The notes under the pieces were generated by a model that was given only the letters and a program-made list of their open reading frames with translations, was not told where the DNA came from and ran no database searches. 64,000 nt of DNA from Tellurirhabdus bombi (GTDB lineage Bacteria; Bacteroidota; Bacteroidia; Cytophagales; Spirosomataceae), in the NCBI RefSeq assembly GCF_021484805.1, contig NZ_CP090557.1:2368001-2432000 (forward strand). Direction: 5' to 3'. This document shows positions 27,747 to 36,156 of the stretch, in pieces (position 1 is the stretch's first letter; each line of letters begins with the position of its first letter). The translations under genes and the position numbers were made by a program.

Positions 27747-28007
27747 TCAATCTGTTTTTAAGAAAAAGGCAAGTAGCTCCTGCCGCAGTTCTTCAAACTC
27801 TTTAAGAGTTATGGATAGCCTTCTGCCCTGGAAAACAGTCCGCACGCACGTATCCCGCACATCCAGAAGCCCAATCTGATAAAACGCTGACCAGCGCGGG
27901 TGAAGGCTGAAATTGAGCAACGTATCGACGTCGTTTAGACTCAGCGTTAGGGGAGCGCCCTGATACAGAATTTCGATTGTTCCGCTTGACTCGTTAAAGG
28001 TCTTCAT
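27747..28007 (-). CDS. Small hypothetical protein
   Basis: 86 aa from MKTFNESSG; the start at 28007 overlaps the preceding gene's end by 14 bp, so it is translationally coupled. Pattern: beta-rich N-terminal part (GTIEILYQGAPLTLSLNDVDTLL), a middle with RDTCVRTVFQGRRLSITL, and a C-terminal helix (EFEELRQELLAFFL). No signal peptide or TM segment. I do not recognise it. The arrangement of a beta region followed by a single ITL-x-EFEELRQELLAFF helix resembles the C-terminal halves of the two neighbouring proteins, so it may be a divergent relative that lost the cysteine part. Confidence 0.65.
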   Translation of the reverse strand: MKTFNESSGTIEILYQGAPLTLSLNDVDTLLNFSLHPRWSAFYQIGLLDVRDTCVRTVFQGRRLSITLKEFEELRQELLAFFLKTD

Positions 28008-28347
28008 GGCGTTTTTTTTCGATTGGTGTTTGCAGAATCTGAGCAACTTCCCGAAGCAGGCTGGCTTCGTCCATCATGGCTACTACCTCGTCAATTTCCT
28101 CGTCGGTAAGCAGCAGAAAATAGTTGAGCATAGGGGTCTTCAAAAGCCATTCTTTCCCGTGAGTCGTGAAAAAGGGTCGCATGCCGACACGACTTACCAA
28201 AACCTGGCGGTAACACGAAAATTCAGACTCCTGCAAGACAAACAGCGAATTTTTATAAGCTACATTATAGCTCTGGCAGCCTGCGCAATAGCCAATGTAA
28301 CCGTTTTCCCGCTCTGTTAGTGTTCGTAACCGATGTTCGTGTTCCAT
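27994..28347 (-). CDS. CxxC-containing small protein (DUF6686-like)
   Basis: 117 aa. After a short charged start it shows GYIGYCAGCQSYNVAYKNSLFVLQESEF, a CxxC pair followed by two strands, then VSRVGMRPFF and a C-terminal acidic helix (LTDEEIDEVVAMMDEASLLREVAQIL). The pattern matches the gene just upstream (CQHCQRIGLTFRNLLIGFEQTEF...SRV...LSRQEFTTFSSGL), so the two are paralogues. From memory this looks like the Bacteroidota family DUF6686, function unknown; that name is not certain. Cytoplasmic by sequence. Confidence 0.7.
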   Translation of the reverse strand: MEHEHRLRTLTERENGYIGYCAGCQSYNVAYKNSLFVLQESEFSCYRQVLVSRVGMRPFFTTHGKEWLLKTPMLNYFLLLTDEEIDEVVAMMDEASLLREVAQILQTPIEKKRHEDL

Positions 28348-28382
28348 GCGTGTCCTAGCTTAGTTATTCTGTATCTGCTGGG

Positions 28383-28718
28383 TCAGTTCGACTGTATTTT
28401 CAACAATTGCTGCATTTCAATCCGGCGCGAAGCCTGCGAAAGCCCCGAGCTAAACGTGGTGAACTCCTGGCGCGACAGCATAAACTGAATGTCCGGGTGA
28501 CCTGTATTTATCACCAGTTGCAGTTGCCCACCCGGAAAAACGGTTGATGATTCATCAAAATTTACCCTACTTACTGTCTGGCACAAATCCAGAAACTCCG
28601 TTTGTTCAAAGCCTATCAGGAGATTTCGGAACGTAAGGCCAATGCGCTGGCAATGTTGGCATTGAGCAATGCAAAAACCGTCCTGGCTGATGAGTATTTT
28701 TGGCTGACAGGTATTCAT
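28383..28718 (-). CDS. CxxC-containing small protein, paralogue of its downstream neighbour
   Basis: 111 aa, MNTCQPKILISQDGFCIAQCQHCQRIGL. It shares with the next protein the order CxxC, strand, F(E/Q)xxEF, SRV, a Gly-rich turn, and a C-terminal helix that begins at (L)(S/T)xxE. Extra cysteines at residues 4, 16 and 46 might add to the site. First gene of the three-gene operon; a well-formed promoter lies 200 bp upstream. Function unknown; the CxxC could bind zinc or take part in redox chemistry. Confidence 0.7.
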   Translation of the reverse strand: MNTCQPKILISQDGFCIAQCQHCQRIGLTFRNLLIGFEQTEFLDLCQTVSRVNFDESSTVFPGGQLQLVINTGHPDIQFMLSRQEFTTFSSGLSQASRRIEMQQLLKIQSN

Positions 28719-28918
28719 GGTGTTATGGCGTGGGTCGGTGAGTAAATTGTGCCTGTGTCCAGAAACAGGTAATTCGCGGTAGACTTCGTTGAATCTGCAT
28801 GGTACACAGGGCTTAATGTTTTATGTTATCTAGTTTTAGTCATGCTTGTCAGTTGGTAGACCGTTTGTCTAGAAATGATCAAGTTTTGGTCTGTGATCTT
28901 ATTTAGACTAATTTTAAA

Positions 28919-28949
28919 CAAACATACAGGCTCAGGTAATTCGATGCAA
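28919..28949 (-). promoter_or_regulatory. Bacteroidetes-type promoter for the small-protein operon
   Basis: Minus strand: TTG, 20 bp, TATGTTTG, an exact TAnnTTTG with correct spacing. It lies in the 335-bp gap between the operon and the monooxygenase gene and would give a leader of about 200 nt. The rest of that gap shows nothing else I can name. Confidence 0.55.
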
Positions 28950-29019
28950 GAAATAAATAAAGAACTTTGTAAGTTTTTTACTAAAGTGTTGGAATTCAGT
29001 GGTATGTAGGAGGTGATTT

Positions 29020-29047
29020 CCTGGATGGGAAAGTAGCCCCATCCAGG
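29020..29047 (-). terminator. Hairpin after the monooxygenase gene
   Basis: A 10-bp perfect stem CCTGGATGGG / CCCATCCAGG with an 8-nt loop, 7 bp beyond the stop codon. No T-tract follows, so it may act as a transcript-end stabiliser or a weak terminator. Confidence 0.45.
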
Positions 29048-29053
29048 AGAAGC

Positions 29054-30190
29054 CTAAAAATCGACCGTATACAGTTTTTCTAGTTGTTGCTCATTCACTT
29101 TGGGCGGCAGCAAACGCATTAATCCATTCCGCAGTGAGGCTAAAAAACGGTTTTCCAACTGCGCAACCTGGCCAATTCGCCGCGATTGATTGACGATAAA
29201 ATGAGTTCGGTCCAGCCGCCGTTGCTCAAATCGCTTAAAAGCCACCGCCGTATTCGCTTCGTTTCTAAGTTCATCGGCCAGCACCGCCGCATCTTCAATG
29301 GCCTGACAGGCCCCTTGCCCCATGTTGGGCGTGGTGGCGTGAGCCGCATCGCCTAGCAACAGAATAGTTCCATAAGCGTACTGAGACAGCGGGGCCAGGT
29401 CAATAATGTCATTATGCAACAATTGCTCATTGCGCGTCTGCTCCAGAACCGCAGCGACCGGGTGGTGATAGCCTCGAAAATGGTGCTGTAGGTCTTTAAC
29501 ACTAAATTGTTTCAGGCGCGCGTCTTGCTGTGGCGCGTTTACGCAGGCAAACCAGTATAACTGATTATTCGCCAGTGGAACAAAGCCAATTCGTCCGGCA
29601 GTTCCCCACGTTTCAGTGGCTTCCTGAATGTTTAGCTGACTGTTATCAACAACGGCCCGCCAGCACGTATAGCCCGCGTAACGCGGTTTGGCATCGGGCC
29701 GAAGCTGCTGGCGAATGGGAGAGTGGATGCCATCGGCCACGATCAGGCGGTCGGCGAGGCAGGTTGTACCATCCTGAAACAGAATACTGGTCTGCGAGCC
29801 AAGCTGTTCAATGGAAACCGCCCTTTTGTTGGTAAAGATGCGGCGCGAATCCAGGTGATTCAGTAAAATGCGGTGGAGGTCTGCCCGGTGGATGGTGAAG
29901 TTATCAAGTCCATAGCGTTGACTAACGGCCAGGCTATCGGTTTGGGTAATAACGCGCCCTTGTTGATCGAGAATAGAAAACGTAGCGAGAAATCGGCCCG
30001 CCTCCATCACTTCGTTGGCAATGCCAATTTTTTGGAAGGCTTTGATGGCGTTGGCGGCGAGCCCCAGGCCGGCCCCGACGGGCTTTATAACGGGAGACGC
30101 TTCGTAAATATCGGCCTCAATTCCTATTTTCTGTAGGGCGATGGCGGTACAAAGTCCGCCGATTCCGGCTCCAATGATGACTGTTTTCAT
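29054..30190 (-). CDS. FAD-dependent aromatic-ring monooxygenase-like protein
   Basis: 378 aa, group A flavoprotein monooxygenase. Rossmann FAD motif at the very N-terminus (VIIGAGIGGLCTAIAL), the middle DG motif (LIVADGIHSPIRQQL) and the second FAD motif (ILLLGDAAHATTPNMGQGACQAIEDA) are all intact. No TM helix at the C-terminus, which is shorter than in kynurenine 3-monooxygenase. Likely hydroxylates a small aromatic or a related compound with NAD(P)H; substrate unknown. It lies 74 bp after the CRP-family regulator on the same strand, which probably controls it. Confidence 0.88.
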   Translation of the reverse strand: MKTVIIGAGIGGLCTAIALQKIGIEADIYEASPVIKPVGAGLGLAANAIKAFQKIGIANEVMEAGRFLATFSILDQQGRVITQTDSLAVSQRYGLDNFTIHRADLHRILLNHLDSRRIFTNKRAVSIEQLGSQTSILFQDGTTCLADRLIVADGIHSPIRQQLRPDAKPRYAGYTCWRAVVDNSQLNIQEATETWGTAGRIGFVPLANNQLYWFACVNAPQQDARLKQFSVKDLQHHFRGYHHPVAAVLEQTRNEQLLHNDIIDLAPLSQYAYGTILLLGDAAHATTPNMGQGACQAIEDAAVLADELRNEANTAVAFKRFEQRRLDRTHFIVNQSRRIGQVAQLENRFLASLRNGLMRLLPPKVNEQQLEKLYTVDF

Positions 30191-30264
30191 GCGTATCTGT
30201 TGTTTTTTGCTTGGTGCAAAAGTGCAGGCAGATACGGAAAGATCTTTTTACAAATGTTAAAAAA

Positions 30265-30828
30265 TCAGAGCTCAGCGCGAATTCTGCTGAGGCTAACCTG
30301 GGTAATGCCCAGATAGGAGGCGATGTATTTTAGCGGCGCGCGATTTGTTAGGCCAGGGTACTGGCGGTTTAACTCCTGATAACGTTCTTTGGCACTCAGA
30401 AACTGGAGGCTTTCCAGCCGGCTTTGTGATTCCAGAAAGCCAAAAACGGCCAGTTTTCGGGCAACTCGTTCCAAGTCGTGGTGTTTATCGGCCAGTTGCT
30501 CAAAATCGACATTGTTTAAATAATAAACCTCGGAATCTTCCAGAACCTGAATGCCTTTGTTGGAAGGTGCACCGGTAAAAAGGCTGGCTACGGCACCAAT
30601 AAACTGATTATCAACCGCAAAATAATCCGTAACGTCGATGTCTTCTTTGTAATAGAAAACCCGCGCCAATCCCCGATGAATAAAGTAGAGATGGCGGGAG
30701 ACGGCCCCGATGGACAGCAGTTCGGTATTTTTGGGGAAGCGGTCAAAGCGAATAATCTGCTCAAACGCCCGTTGACTTTCGGCCGATAAGGGGCTAAGCT
30801 GCTGAACAAGGGCCAGTAGTGGATTCAT
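30265..30828 (-). CDS. Crp/Fnr-family transcriptional regulator
   Basis: 187 aa. N-terminal cyclic-nucleotide-binding-like jelly roll: RFDRFPKNTELLSIGAVSRHLYFIHRGLARVFYYKED. C-terminal winged HTH: RAPLKYIASYLGITQVSLSRIRAEL. The phosphate-binding cassette of true cAMP receptors is not conserved, as in most Bacteroidota members that respond to other or no ligands. Directly upstream of the flavin monooxygenase, same strand; the thioesterase is divergent from it. Confidence 0.9.
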   Translation of the reverse strand: MNPLLALVQQLSPLSAESQRAFEQIIRFDRFPKNTELLSIGAVSRHLYFIHRGLARVFYYKEDIDVTDYFAVDNQFIGAVASLFTGAPSNKGIQVLEDSEVYYLNNVDFEQLADKHHDLERVARKLAVFGFLESQSRLESLQFLSAKERYQELNRQYPGLTNRAPLKYIASYLGITQVSLSRIRAEL

Positions 30829-31007
30829 GCGGTTAAAGGTAACAGTTTTGGGTACATGATGCTCCTGAAAGCCAGAGCAGTGAAAGGCAACGCTTCGGAA
30901 ACAAATGGTTACGCCGTGAGCAATGATAAAGTGTTTGAAAAGGCAATGGCCCTACTGAGGTGAACCGCTTGAGGAGCGGTAAACGTGCGGAATCAGTTAA
31001 ATGGACG

Positions 31008-31015
31008 TACTTTTG
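31008..31015 (+). promoter_or_regulatory. Candidate -7 element of the thioesterase gene
   Basis: TACTTTTG matches TAnnTTTG, with GTG (for TTG) exactly 20 bp upstream at 30985-30987. The earliest in-frame start codon in this region coincides with that -33 triplet, so it cannot be translated from this promoter. Confidence 0.5.
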
Positions 31016-31056
31016 TGGCGGTGGGTCTTACAAAAATAGACCGCTGTGATAAGAAT

Positions 31057-31464
31057 ATGGTACCGAATACAACTGACATGAATCCCGTTCAGGAGCGGAT
31101 TGAGCGCTCTGTAACCCATCTGTTCAAGATGGTTTTTCCCAACACCACCAATCACCATGACACCCTTTTTGGCGGTACGGCGCTGCAATGGATGGATGAA
31201 GCGGCTTTTATCTGCGCCACGCGTTTCAGCCGGAAAAAGATGGTGACGGTCAGCTCCGAAAAAATTAGTTTTCAGCAGCCCATTCCCAGCGGCACTTTTA
31301 TTGAGCTGATTGCAAAAGTGCACACCATTGGCCGAACCAGCTTGCAGGTGCAGGTTGATATTTATGTGGAGGAAATGTATAGTGAAATCCGCAAAAAAGC
31401 CATCACGGGTGCTTTTACGTTTGTTGCCATTGACGACCACCGCAATCCAATTCCGGTTTTATAG
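31057..31464 (+). CDS. Acyl-CoA thioesterase (hotdog fold, YciA/BACH-like)
   Basis: About 135 aa. The hotdog signature is clear: VFPNTTNHHDTLFGGTALQWMDEAAFICATRF with the catalytic Asp of the YciA group, then SSEKISFQQPIPSGTFIELIAKVHTIGRTSLQVQVDIYVEE. It hydrolyses acyl-CoA to free acid and CoA in the cytoplasm; chain preference unknown. Start: a longer frame opens at 30985, but the promoter falls inside it; ATG 31057 or ATG 31078 (MNPVQERIERS) are the credible starts. It ends 1 bp from the convergent SGNH-like gene. Confidence 0.9.
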   Translation: MVPNTTDMNPVQERIERSVTHLFKMVFPNTTNHHDTLFGGTALQWMDEAAFICATRFSRKKMVTVSSEKISFQQPIPSGTFIELIAKVHTIGRTSLQVQVDIYVEEMYSEIRKKAITGAFTFVAIDDHRNPIPVL

Positions 31465-31465
31465 G

Positions 31466-32353
31466 TCAATCCATTTTGCTTTGGGCTAATTGCAGCTGGT
31501 GTGGTAACTGAGCTAATTGATGGTTCAGAAAGACGCTGTAACGAACCGTCTCTGGGGGTAATAGATGAACTCCGTCGGAGGTTTGGTAGATTTCGTGCGG
31601 CAAGGCAACTCGATGATATCCCGGAGCGTTGAAAAAAATCTGAACAAATTGCCGCGTTTTTTGCGCTAGCGGAATGCTCTGAATAACAGGGTGATTAGGC
31701 ATTTCATAAAAAATAATGCGCGTTCCCCGGCGATGAAATTTGTCCAGCGTCTGGCGGAGCTGGGTAAAGGTCTGCCGAAAAACCGAATCGGGCGGAAGGG
31801 GTTTAATAAAAGGCCCATAAGCTCGAAATCCTTTTTGCAGCAAGGCCGAGTCGGGCGCGCTAACAACCATCGCAGGTGTCGTAGGCGTACCAAACCAATC
31901 ACGGAGAACCGCTTTCAGCACACCGGCAGGCTGGTATTTTTGGCGGGTAAAGGGAAGATACTGCTTCAGACGCAATGTAGCAGGTTGTTTGAACTCGTCC
32001 ATCAAGGAGAGCTTTTGAACCTTGACGAGCGTGTTAATTTCGATCAGCAAAACACGGGGAATGTGCTTCGCCAGCTGCATCAGCTGTAGCCCCTCATGGG
32101 CCGACAAACCCGGCATGGCCAGGTTATACCGATGCTTCGACGGCTGCTCGGAAAGCAGCATTTCACTCATGGACGAACCGAGAATGACGGTATCAGCCCA
32201 GGAACTGGCTTCAAAAAGATACTCCTCTCCTTTGACCAGATTACGCTGCCCGATGGTTTGGGCCGTGCGCTGAATTTTCTTTTGGTACCGCTCGATGAGC
32301 AGTCCATAGCCTAAGAGAAGAAAAAAGGTGACGAGTAGAGCTTTTCCAACCAT
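31466..32353 (-). CDS. SGNH-hydrolase-like partner of the MBOAT acyltransferase
   Basis: 295 aa. N-terminal TM anchor (VGKALLVTFFLLLGYGLLIE), then a periplasmic domain with an SGNH-type blocks: VILGSSMSEMLL (block I, nucleophile Ser of GSS) and DGVHLLPPETV (block V, Asp-x-x-His). The AlgJ/AlgX-like partners of MBOAT proteins have this layout. It shares 1 bp with the stop of the MBOAT gene (TAATG arrangement), so the pair is coupled. Probable role: receive an acyl group from the membrane protein and attach it to an exported polysaccharide; the acceptor is unknown. Confidence 0.75.
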   Translation of the reverse strand: MVGKALLVTFFLLLGYGLLIERYQKKIQRTAQTIGQRNLVKGEEYLFEASSWADTVILGSSMSEMLLSEQPSKHRYNLAMPGLSAHEGLQLMQLAKHIPRVLLIEINTLVKVQKLSLMDEFKQPATLRLKQYLPFTRQKYQPAGVLKAVLRDWFGTPTTPAMVVSAPDSALLQKGFRAYGPFIKPLPPDSVFRQTFTQLRQTLDKFHRRGTRIIFYEMPNHPVIQSIPLAQKTRQFVQIFFNAPGYHRVALPHEIYQTSDGVHLLPPETVRYSVFLNHQLAQLPHQLQLAQSKMD

Positions 32354-33762
32354 TAGAACTGGAAATAAATGAATGAATCACTAGAACCACTATTGGTAAT
32401 AATCAAGAAAAGTAAAAAACCATACAAGGCATAGTCCCACCGAGGCTGGTCATAAGAGGCCACCCGCTCGCGCACTAAGGCACGAAAATGATACAGAACA
32501 ACGGGTGTCGAATAGATCATGATGAAACTGATAATCAGGCCGTCGTGGGGGCGATGCGTATTGGTAGCAATGGCCCGCAGGTAAGCCAGCGCCTGATTGA
32601 ACTCAGGAAGCTTGAACAAGAGCCATGCCAAAGAAACAAAACAAAAGACCATCGTGCCTTTTAGAACGGGATGCAGACGAAGCAACGGAGAACGTACTTT
32701 ATCAGACAGCAGCCGTTCCAGCGCCAGCGCCAGACCGTGCGCCAATCCCCAGATGGCATAACTCCAGGCCGCTCCGTGCCATAAACCGCCCAAAACCATC
32801 GTAATCATCAGGTTAGCGTAGGTTCGGAGGGGCCCCTTTCGGTTGCCGCCCAGAGGAATGTACAAATACTCGCGCAAAAAACTAGAGAGCGAAATGTGCC
32901 AACGCCGCCAAAAATCCGAAAAAGAAGCAGCGATATAAGGATAGTTAAAATTGGTCGGGAATTGATAGCCAAACAGCCCTGCAAACCCCAGGGCGATGAG
33001 TGAGTAGCCCGCAAAGTCAGCGAAAATCTGCATGGAGTAGCCAAACAGCAATGCGACCAAGGTCAACGATGAGAAGCTTTCAAAAAAGGGATAAGCAATA
33101 TAAGCTGTATGGTCTTTCAAGTTATCAGCAATGACCATTTTGAGAAAATACCCCATTACCAGAGTCCGGAAACAGTACTCCCAGCGAATATCTTTCAGGT
33201 ATTTTGGCTGAATTTGGGGGAGAAAATAGTGCGCTTTAACAATCGGGCCGGAGACGAGCTGCGGAAAAAAGGCCTTGAAAAACAAAACGCGTTCGGCATG
33301 CTGGTAGAGGTTTCGGGCAATATAGGAGCGAAACTCCGATTTATCTCGGGCGGTATAGGTGTCGATCACCAGACTAATGCCCTGAAAAGTGAAAAAAGAA
33401 ATACCAATCGGCAGCGGAATACTCATCAGAAAAGAACCTACCGGATTATACGAACCGAAAAAAGTGCCTCCGATGAGTGGGCTGTATTTGAAAAAAAGCA
33501 GAATAAGCAGATTGCCGACTACACCCCAGGTTGCGTGAAATTTCTGCCGGCTAGGGGAGCCATAAACAACCAAATAACTAGCAACGATATTAAGAGAAAC
33601 CGATAAGAGTAGGAGCGTCAGTAAATCAGGCTGGTTGTAGGCGTAGAAAGTTAAACTGGAAATAATTAAAATAGAAAGCTGCCATTTTCTGGCAATAGGG
33701 AGGTAATAAAAAACAAACGTAGTTACGGCTAGTACGACAAAAGCACCACTATTGAACAACAT
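32353..33762 (-). CDS. MBOAT-family O-acyltransferase (AlgI/DltB-like)
   Basis: 469-aa polytopic membrane protein with about ten to twelve TM segments. Both hallmark regions are present: FSDFWRRWHISLSSFLREYLYIPLGGNRKG and GGLWHGAAWSYAIWGLAHG with the catalytic His. PIGISFFTFQGISLVIDTY is the typical AlgI stretch. It moves an acyl group, usually acetyl, across the inner membrane for O-acylation of a polysaccharide. The immediately coupled SGNH-like protein supports this. No polysaccharide synthase is adjacent. Confidence 0.93.
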   Translation of the reverse strand: MLFNSGAFVVLAVTTFVFYYLPIARKWQLSILIISSLTFYAYNQPDLLTLLLLSVSLNIVASYLVVYGSPSRQKFHATWGVVGNLLILLFFKYSPLIGGTFFGSYNPVGSFLMSIPLPIGISFFTFQGISLVIDTYTARDKSEFRSYIARNLYQHAERVLFFKAFFPQLVSGPIVKAHYFLPQIQPKYLKDIRWEYCFRTLVMGYFLKMVIADNLKDHTAYIAYPFFESFSSLTLVALLFGYSMQIFADFAGYSLIALGFAGLFGYQFPTNFNYPYIAASFSDFWRRWHISLSSFLREYLYIPLGGNRKGPLRTYANLMITMVLGGLWHGAAWSYAIWGLAHGLALALERLLSDKVRSPLLRLHPVLKGTMVFCFVSLAWLLFKLPEFNQALAYLRAIATNTHRPHDGLIISFIMIYSTPVVLYHFRALVRERVASYDQPRWDYALYGFLLFLIITNSGSSDSFIYFQF

Positions 33763-33850
33763 AAAGCAAGCGGTTGAAGGCCAGTAAACATACTAGAAAT
33801 CCGAAAGAAAGGTAACTTTTTTCAACTTCTTTTCGTAATCGGTAGGCTTG

Positions 33851-33911
33851 AAAAAAAGGCCCAACAAGCGAAGGGTGCTGCCTGATCAGGCAGCACCCTT
33901 CGCTTGTTGGG
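33851..33911 (-). terminator. Terminator with a perfect 26-bp stem and no loop in the DNA
   Basis: Positions 33860-33911 form a perfect 52-bp palindrome centred on TGA|TCA. On the minus strand a run of seven T follows. It ends leftward transcripts of the coiled-coil gene before the MBOAT promoter region. Confidence 0.85.
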
Positions 33912-33938
33912 TAATTATACGTTTTAAACCAGGTAATG

Positions 33939-34301
33939 TTAATTTGGGTGACGGAAACTATAGCAGGAAAGCAATTGCCGGATTTCTTTTTCTAACTGCC
34001 GGATGTACGCTGTTTTTTGCCGCATCTCGGTGCGGTAAAACGTCATAACCGGGAGTTCGTGGTGCCGAATCATCTGAATTTTTTCTTCCAGTTGCGATAC
34101 TGATTCTTGCTTTTTCTTACGATTGGGCTGAGCAATCTGAAGGCGTAACTTATCCTCTAAACGGGAGAGCTCCAATTCTTTCAACAAATATTGTCGTCCG
34201 ATATTTCTTAATTCTTTCAGCCTGTTTCTCGTTTCTCGATGGGTCTCGATCAAATTACTAATTCGCTCATGATCAGGATAAAACGGATAAAAAAGATACA
34301 T
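33939..34301 (-). CDS. Hypothetical coiled-coil protein
   Basis: About 120 aa if it starts at MYLFYPFYPDHERI; the frame is open 28 codons further (ATG at 34385, another ATG at 34349) and the true start is unsure. Most of it is one long charged coil: NLIETHRETRNRLKELRNIGRQYLLKELELSRLEDKLRL, then a Lys/Arg-rich hinge (NRKKKQESVS) and a second coil (LEEKIQMIRHHELPVM, TAYIRQLEKEIRQLL). No signal peptide. Function unknown. It is backed by a strong terminator, which supports it being expressed. Confidence 0.5.
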   Translation of the reverse strand: MYLFYPFYPDHERISNLIETHRETRNRLKELRNIGRQYLLKELELSRLEDKLRLQIAQPNRKKKQESVSQLEEKIQMIRHHELPVMTFYRTEMRQKTAYIRQLEKEIRQLLSCYSFRHPN

Positions 34302-34385
34302 AATTTGTAATTTTTGAATAGGATGACGGATCAGACCGTGAAAAATCATCACCCTGTTTAGATGCCAAAAGCCCGATTTTGTCAC

Positions 34386-34694
34386 ATGTAAAGAATCAAA
34401 TAAGTCTCAGGTATCCGTTAACGTATAGGGACAGAGCGAATTGATGGACAAATAGGATTTAACGTAGTAATCAGTAAAGTCGTCTTAGTTAAAAGAAATA
34501 ATAAAAAAGAGACCAATTCAGCAAAGGGCTCGGGCGGGAGCCTGGGGTTTCAATGAATTAAAATTCGCCAAAATGCAGCGCAATCGCGTCACACAGAAAG
34601 ATAAATTTAGCGTTCTGTTCTACCTTTGACGTCGAAACGATTAGCCATTCGTTCGCTCGAACGGAGCTAACCTCCAACGTAAACGTCTCCAACA
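34386..34694. promoter_or_regulatory. fumC upstream region
   Basis: A gap of about 310 bp. TACCTTTG at 34621-34628 is an exact -7 element, giving a leader of about 60 nt. The leader carries the dyad CGTTCG-CT-CGAACG (34650-34663). No clear TTG stands at -33. I see no RNA gene or coding frame in the rest. Confidence 0.5.
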
Positions 34695-36098
34695 ATGGAA
34701 TACCGCATTGAAAAAGACACAATGGGCCAGGTACAAGTGCCTGCTCATGTCTACTGGGGCGCGCAAACCCAGCGCTCTATTGAAAATTTCAAAATTGCCC
34801 AGGATATTAATAAAATGCCCCGCGAAATCATCCGGGCATTTGCTTATCTGAAGAAAGCCGCTGCCCTGACGAACCTGGACGCCGGTGTATTACCACAGGA
34901 AAAGTCGGACCTGATCGGGCAGGCCTGCGACGAGGTTCTGGAAGGTAAGTTAGATGATCAGTTTCCACTGGTGGTTTGGCAGACTGGCTCAGGAACGCAG
35001 TCGAATATGAACGTCAACGAGGTGGTTGCCTACCGCGCTCACGTGCTGCAAGGCGGTCAATTAACGGACGAGAAAAAAGCGTTGCATCCCAATGATGATG
35101 TGAACAAGTCGCAGTCGTCGAATGACACGTTTCCAACGGCGATGCACATTGCGGCTTATAAAATCCTGATCGAAGTAACGATTCCGGGCATTGAGAAGCT
35201 GCGCAATACGCTGGATGCCAAGGCGAAAGAGTTTAAGAACGTGGTCAAAATTGGCCGGACGCACTTCATGGATGCAACGCCCTTGACGTTGGGTCAGGAG
35301 TTTTCGGGATACGTTTCGCAGTTAAACCACGGCTTGCGGGCCATCAACAATTCGCTGGCCCACCTTTCGGAACTAGCTCTGGGCGGAACGGCGGTTGGAA
35401 CGGGCATCAATACACCGCCCAGCTATTCGGAAAACGTAGCGAAACACATTGCCGACCTGACGGGTTTGCCGTTCGTTACCGCCGAAAACAAATTTGAAGC
35501 CCTCGCTGCCCACGACGCTATTGTGGAAGCCCACGGAGCTTTAAAAACGGTAGCGGTTAGCCTCATGAAAATAGGCAACGACATTCGGATGCTGTCGTCA
35601 GGACCACGCGCCGGAATCGGGGAGATCTTCATTCCCGATAATGAGCCTGGTTCGTCCATTATGCCGGGTAAGGTGAACCCAACGCAGTGCGAAGCGATGA
35701 CCATGGTAGCTGCGCAGGTGCTAGGCAACGACGTGGCGATTAATATAGGTGGCTCAATGGGACATTTTGAGCTGAACGTATTCAAACCCGTGATGATCTA
35801 CAACTTCCTACACTCAGCCCGCCTGATTGGGGATGTTTGCGTGTCGTTCAATGACAAATGTGCAGAAGGTATCCGTCCGATTGAGGAGAACATTACCAAG
35901 CACGTTAACAATTCGTTGATGCTGGTTACGGCTCTGAATACGAAAATTGGTTACTACAAAGCGGCTGAAATTGCCCAGACGGCGCACCGTGAAGGGTCAA
36001 CACTGAAAGAAACGGCCATTAAGCTGGGGTACCTGACTGAGGACGAGTTTAACGAATGGGTGAAGCCAGAAGATATGGTTGGCGACATCAACGTATAA
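34695..36098 (+). CDS. fumC: Fumarate hydratase, class II
   Basis: 467 aa, cytosolic TCA enzyme (fumarate + water to malate), oxygen-stable and iron-free. Class II motifs: [13 protein letters not shown] near the N-terminus, [56 protein letters not shown] with the catalytic-base His region, and the superfamily signature [11 protein letters not shown] with the mobile catalytic Ser. Length is typical. It stands alone and convergent with mqo, the next enzyme of the cycle. Confidence 0.98.
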   Translation: MEYRIEKDTMGQVQVPAHVYWGAQTQRSIENFKIAQDINKMPREIIRAFAYLKKAAALTNLDAGVLPQEKSDLIGQACDEVLEGKLDDQFPLVVWQTGSGTQSNMNVNEVVAYRAHVLQGGQLTDEKKALHPNDDVNKSQSSNDTFPTAMHIAAYKILIEVTIPGIEKLRNTLDAKAKEFKNVVKIGRTHFMDATPLTLGQEFSGYVSQLNHGLRAINNSLAHLSELALGGTAVGTGINTPPSYSENVAKHIADLTGLPFVTAENKFEALAAHDAIVEAHGALKTVAVSLMKIGNDIRMLSSGPRAGIGEIFIPDNEPGSSIMPGKVNPTQCEAMTMVAAQVLGNDVAINIGGSMGHFELNVFKPVMIYNFLHSARLIGDVCVSFNDKCAEGIRPIEENITKHVNNSLMLVTALNTKIGYYKAAEIAQTAHREGSTLKETAIKLGYLTEDEFNEWVKPEDMVGDINV

Positions 36099-36109
36099 TC
36101 TCATTTTAT

Positions 36110-36153
36110 TTTTGGGTCATCAGATAATTTACCAATCATCCGATGACCCAAAA
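36110..36153. terminator. Hairpin between fumC and mqo
   Basis: A 12-bp stem TTTTGGGTCATC / GATGACCCAAAA with a 20-nt loop, midway between the convergent genes. T and A runs are in the stem, so termination is likely but not textbook. Confidence 0.55.
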
Positions 36154-36156
36154 ATT

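Noticed and set aside
36136-36146. TCATC-C-GATGA as a third GntR operator
   Set aside because: It lies in the hairpin between convergent genes, has a different centre base and none of the flanking identity of the two real candidates.
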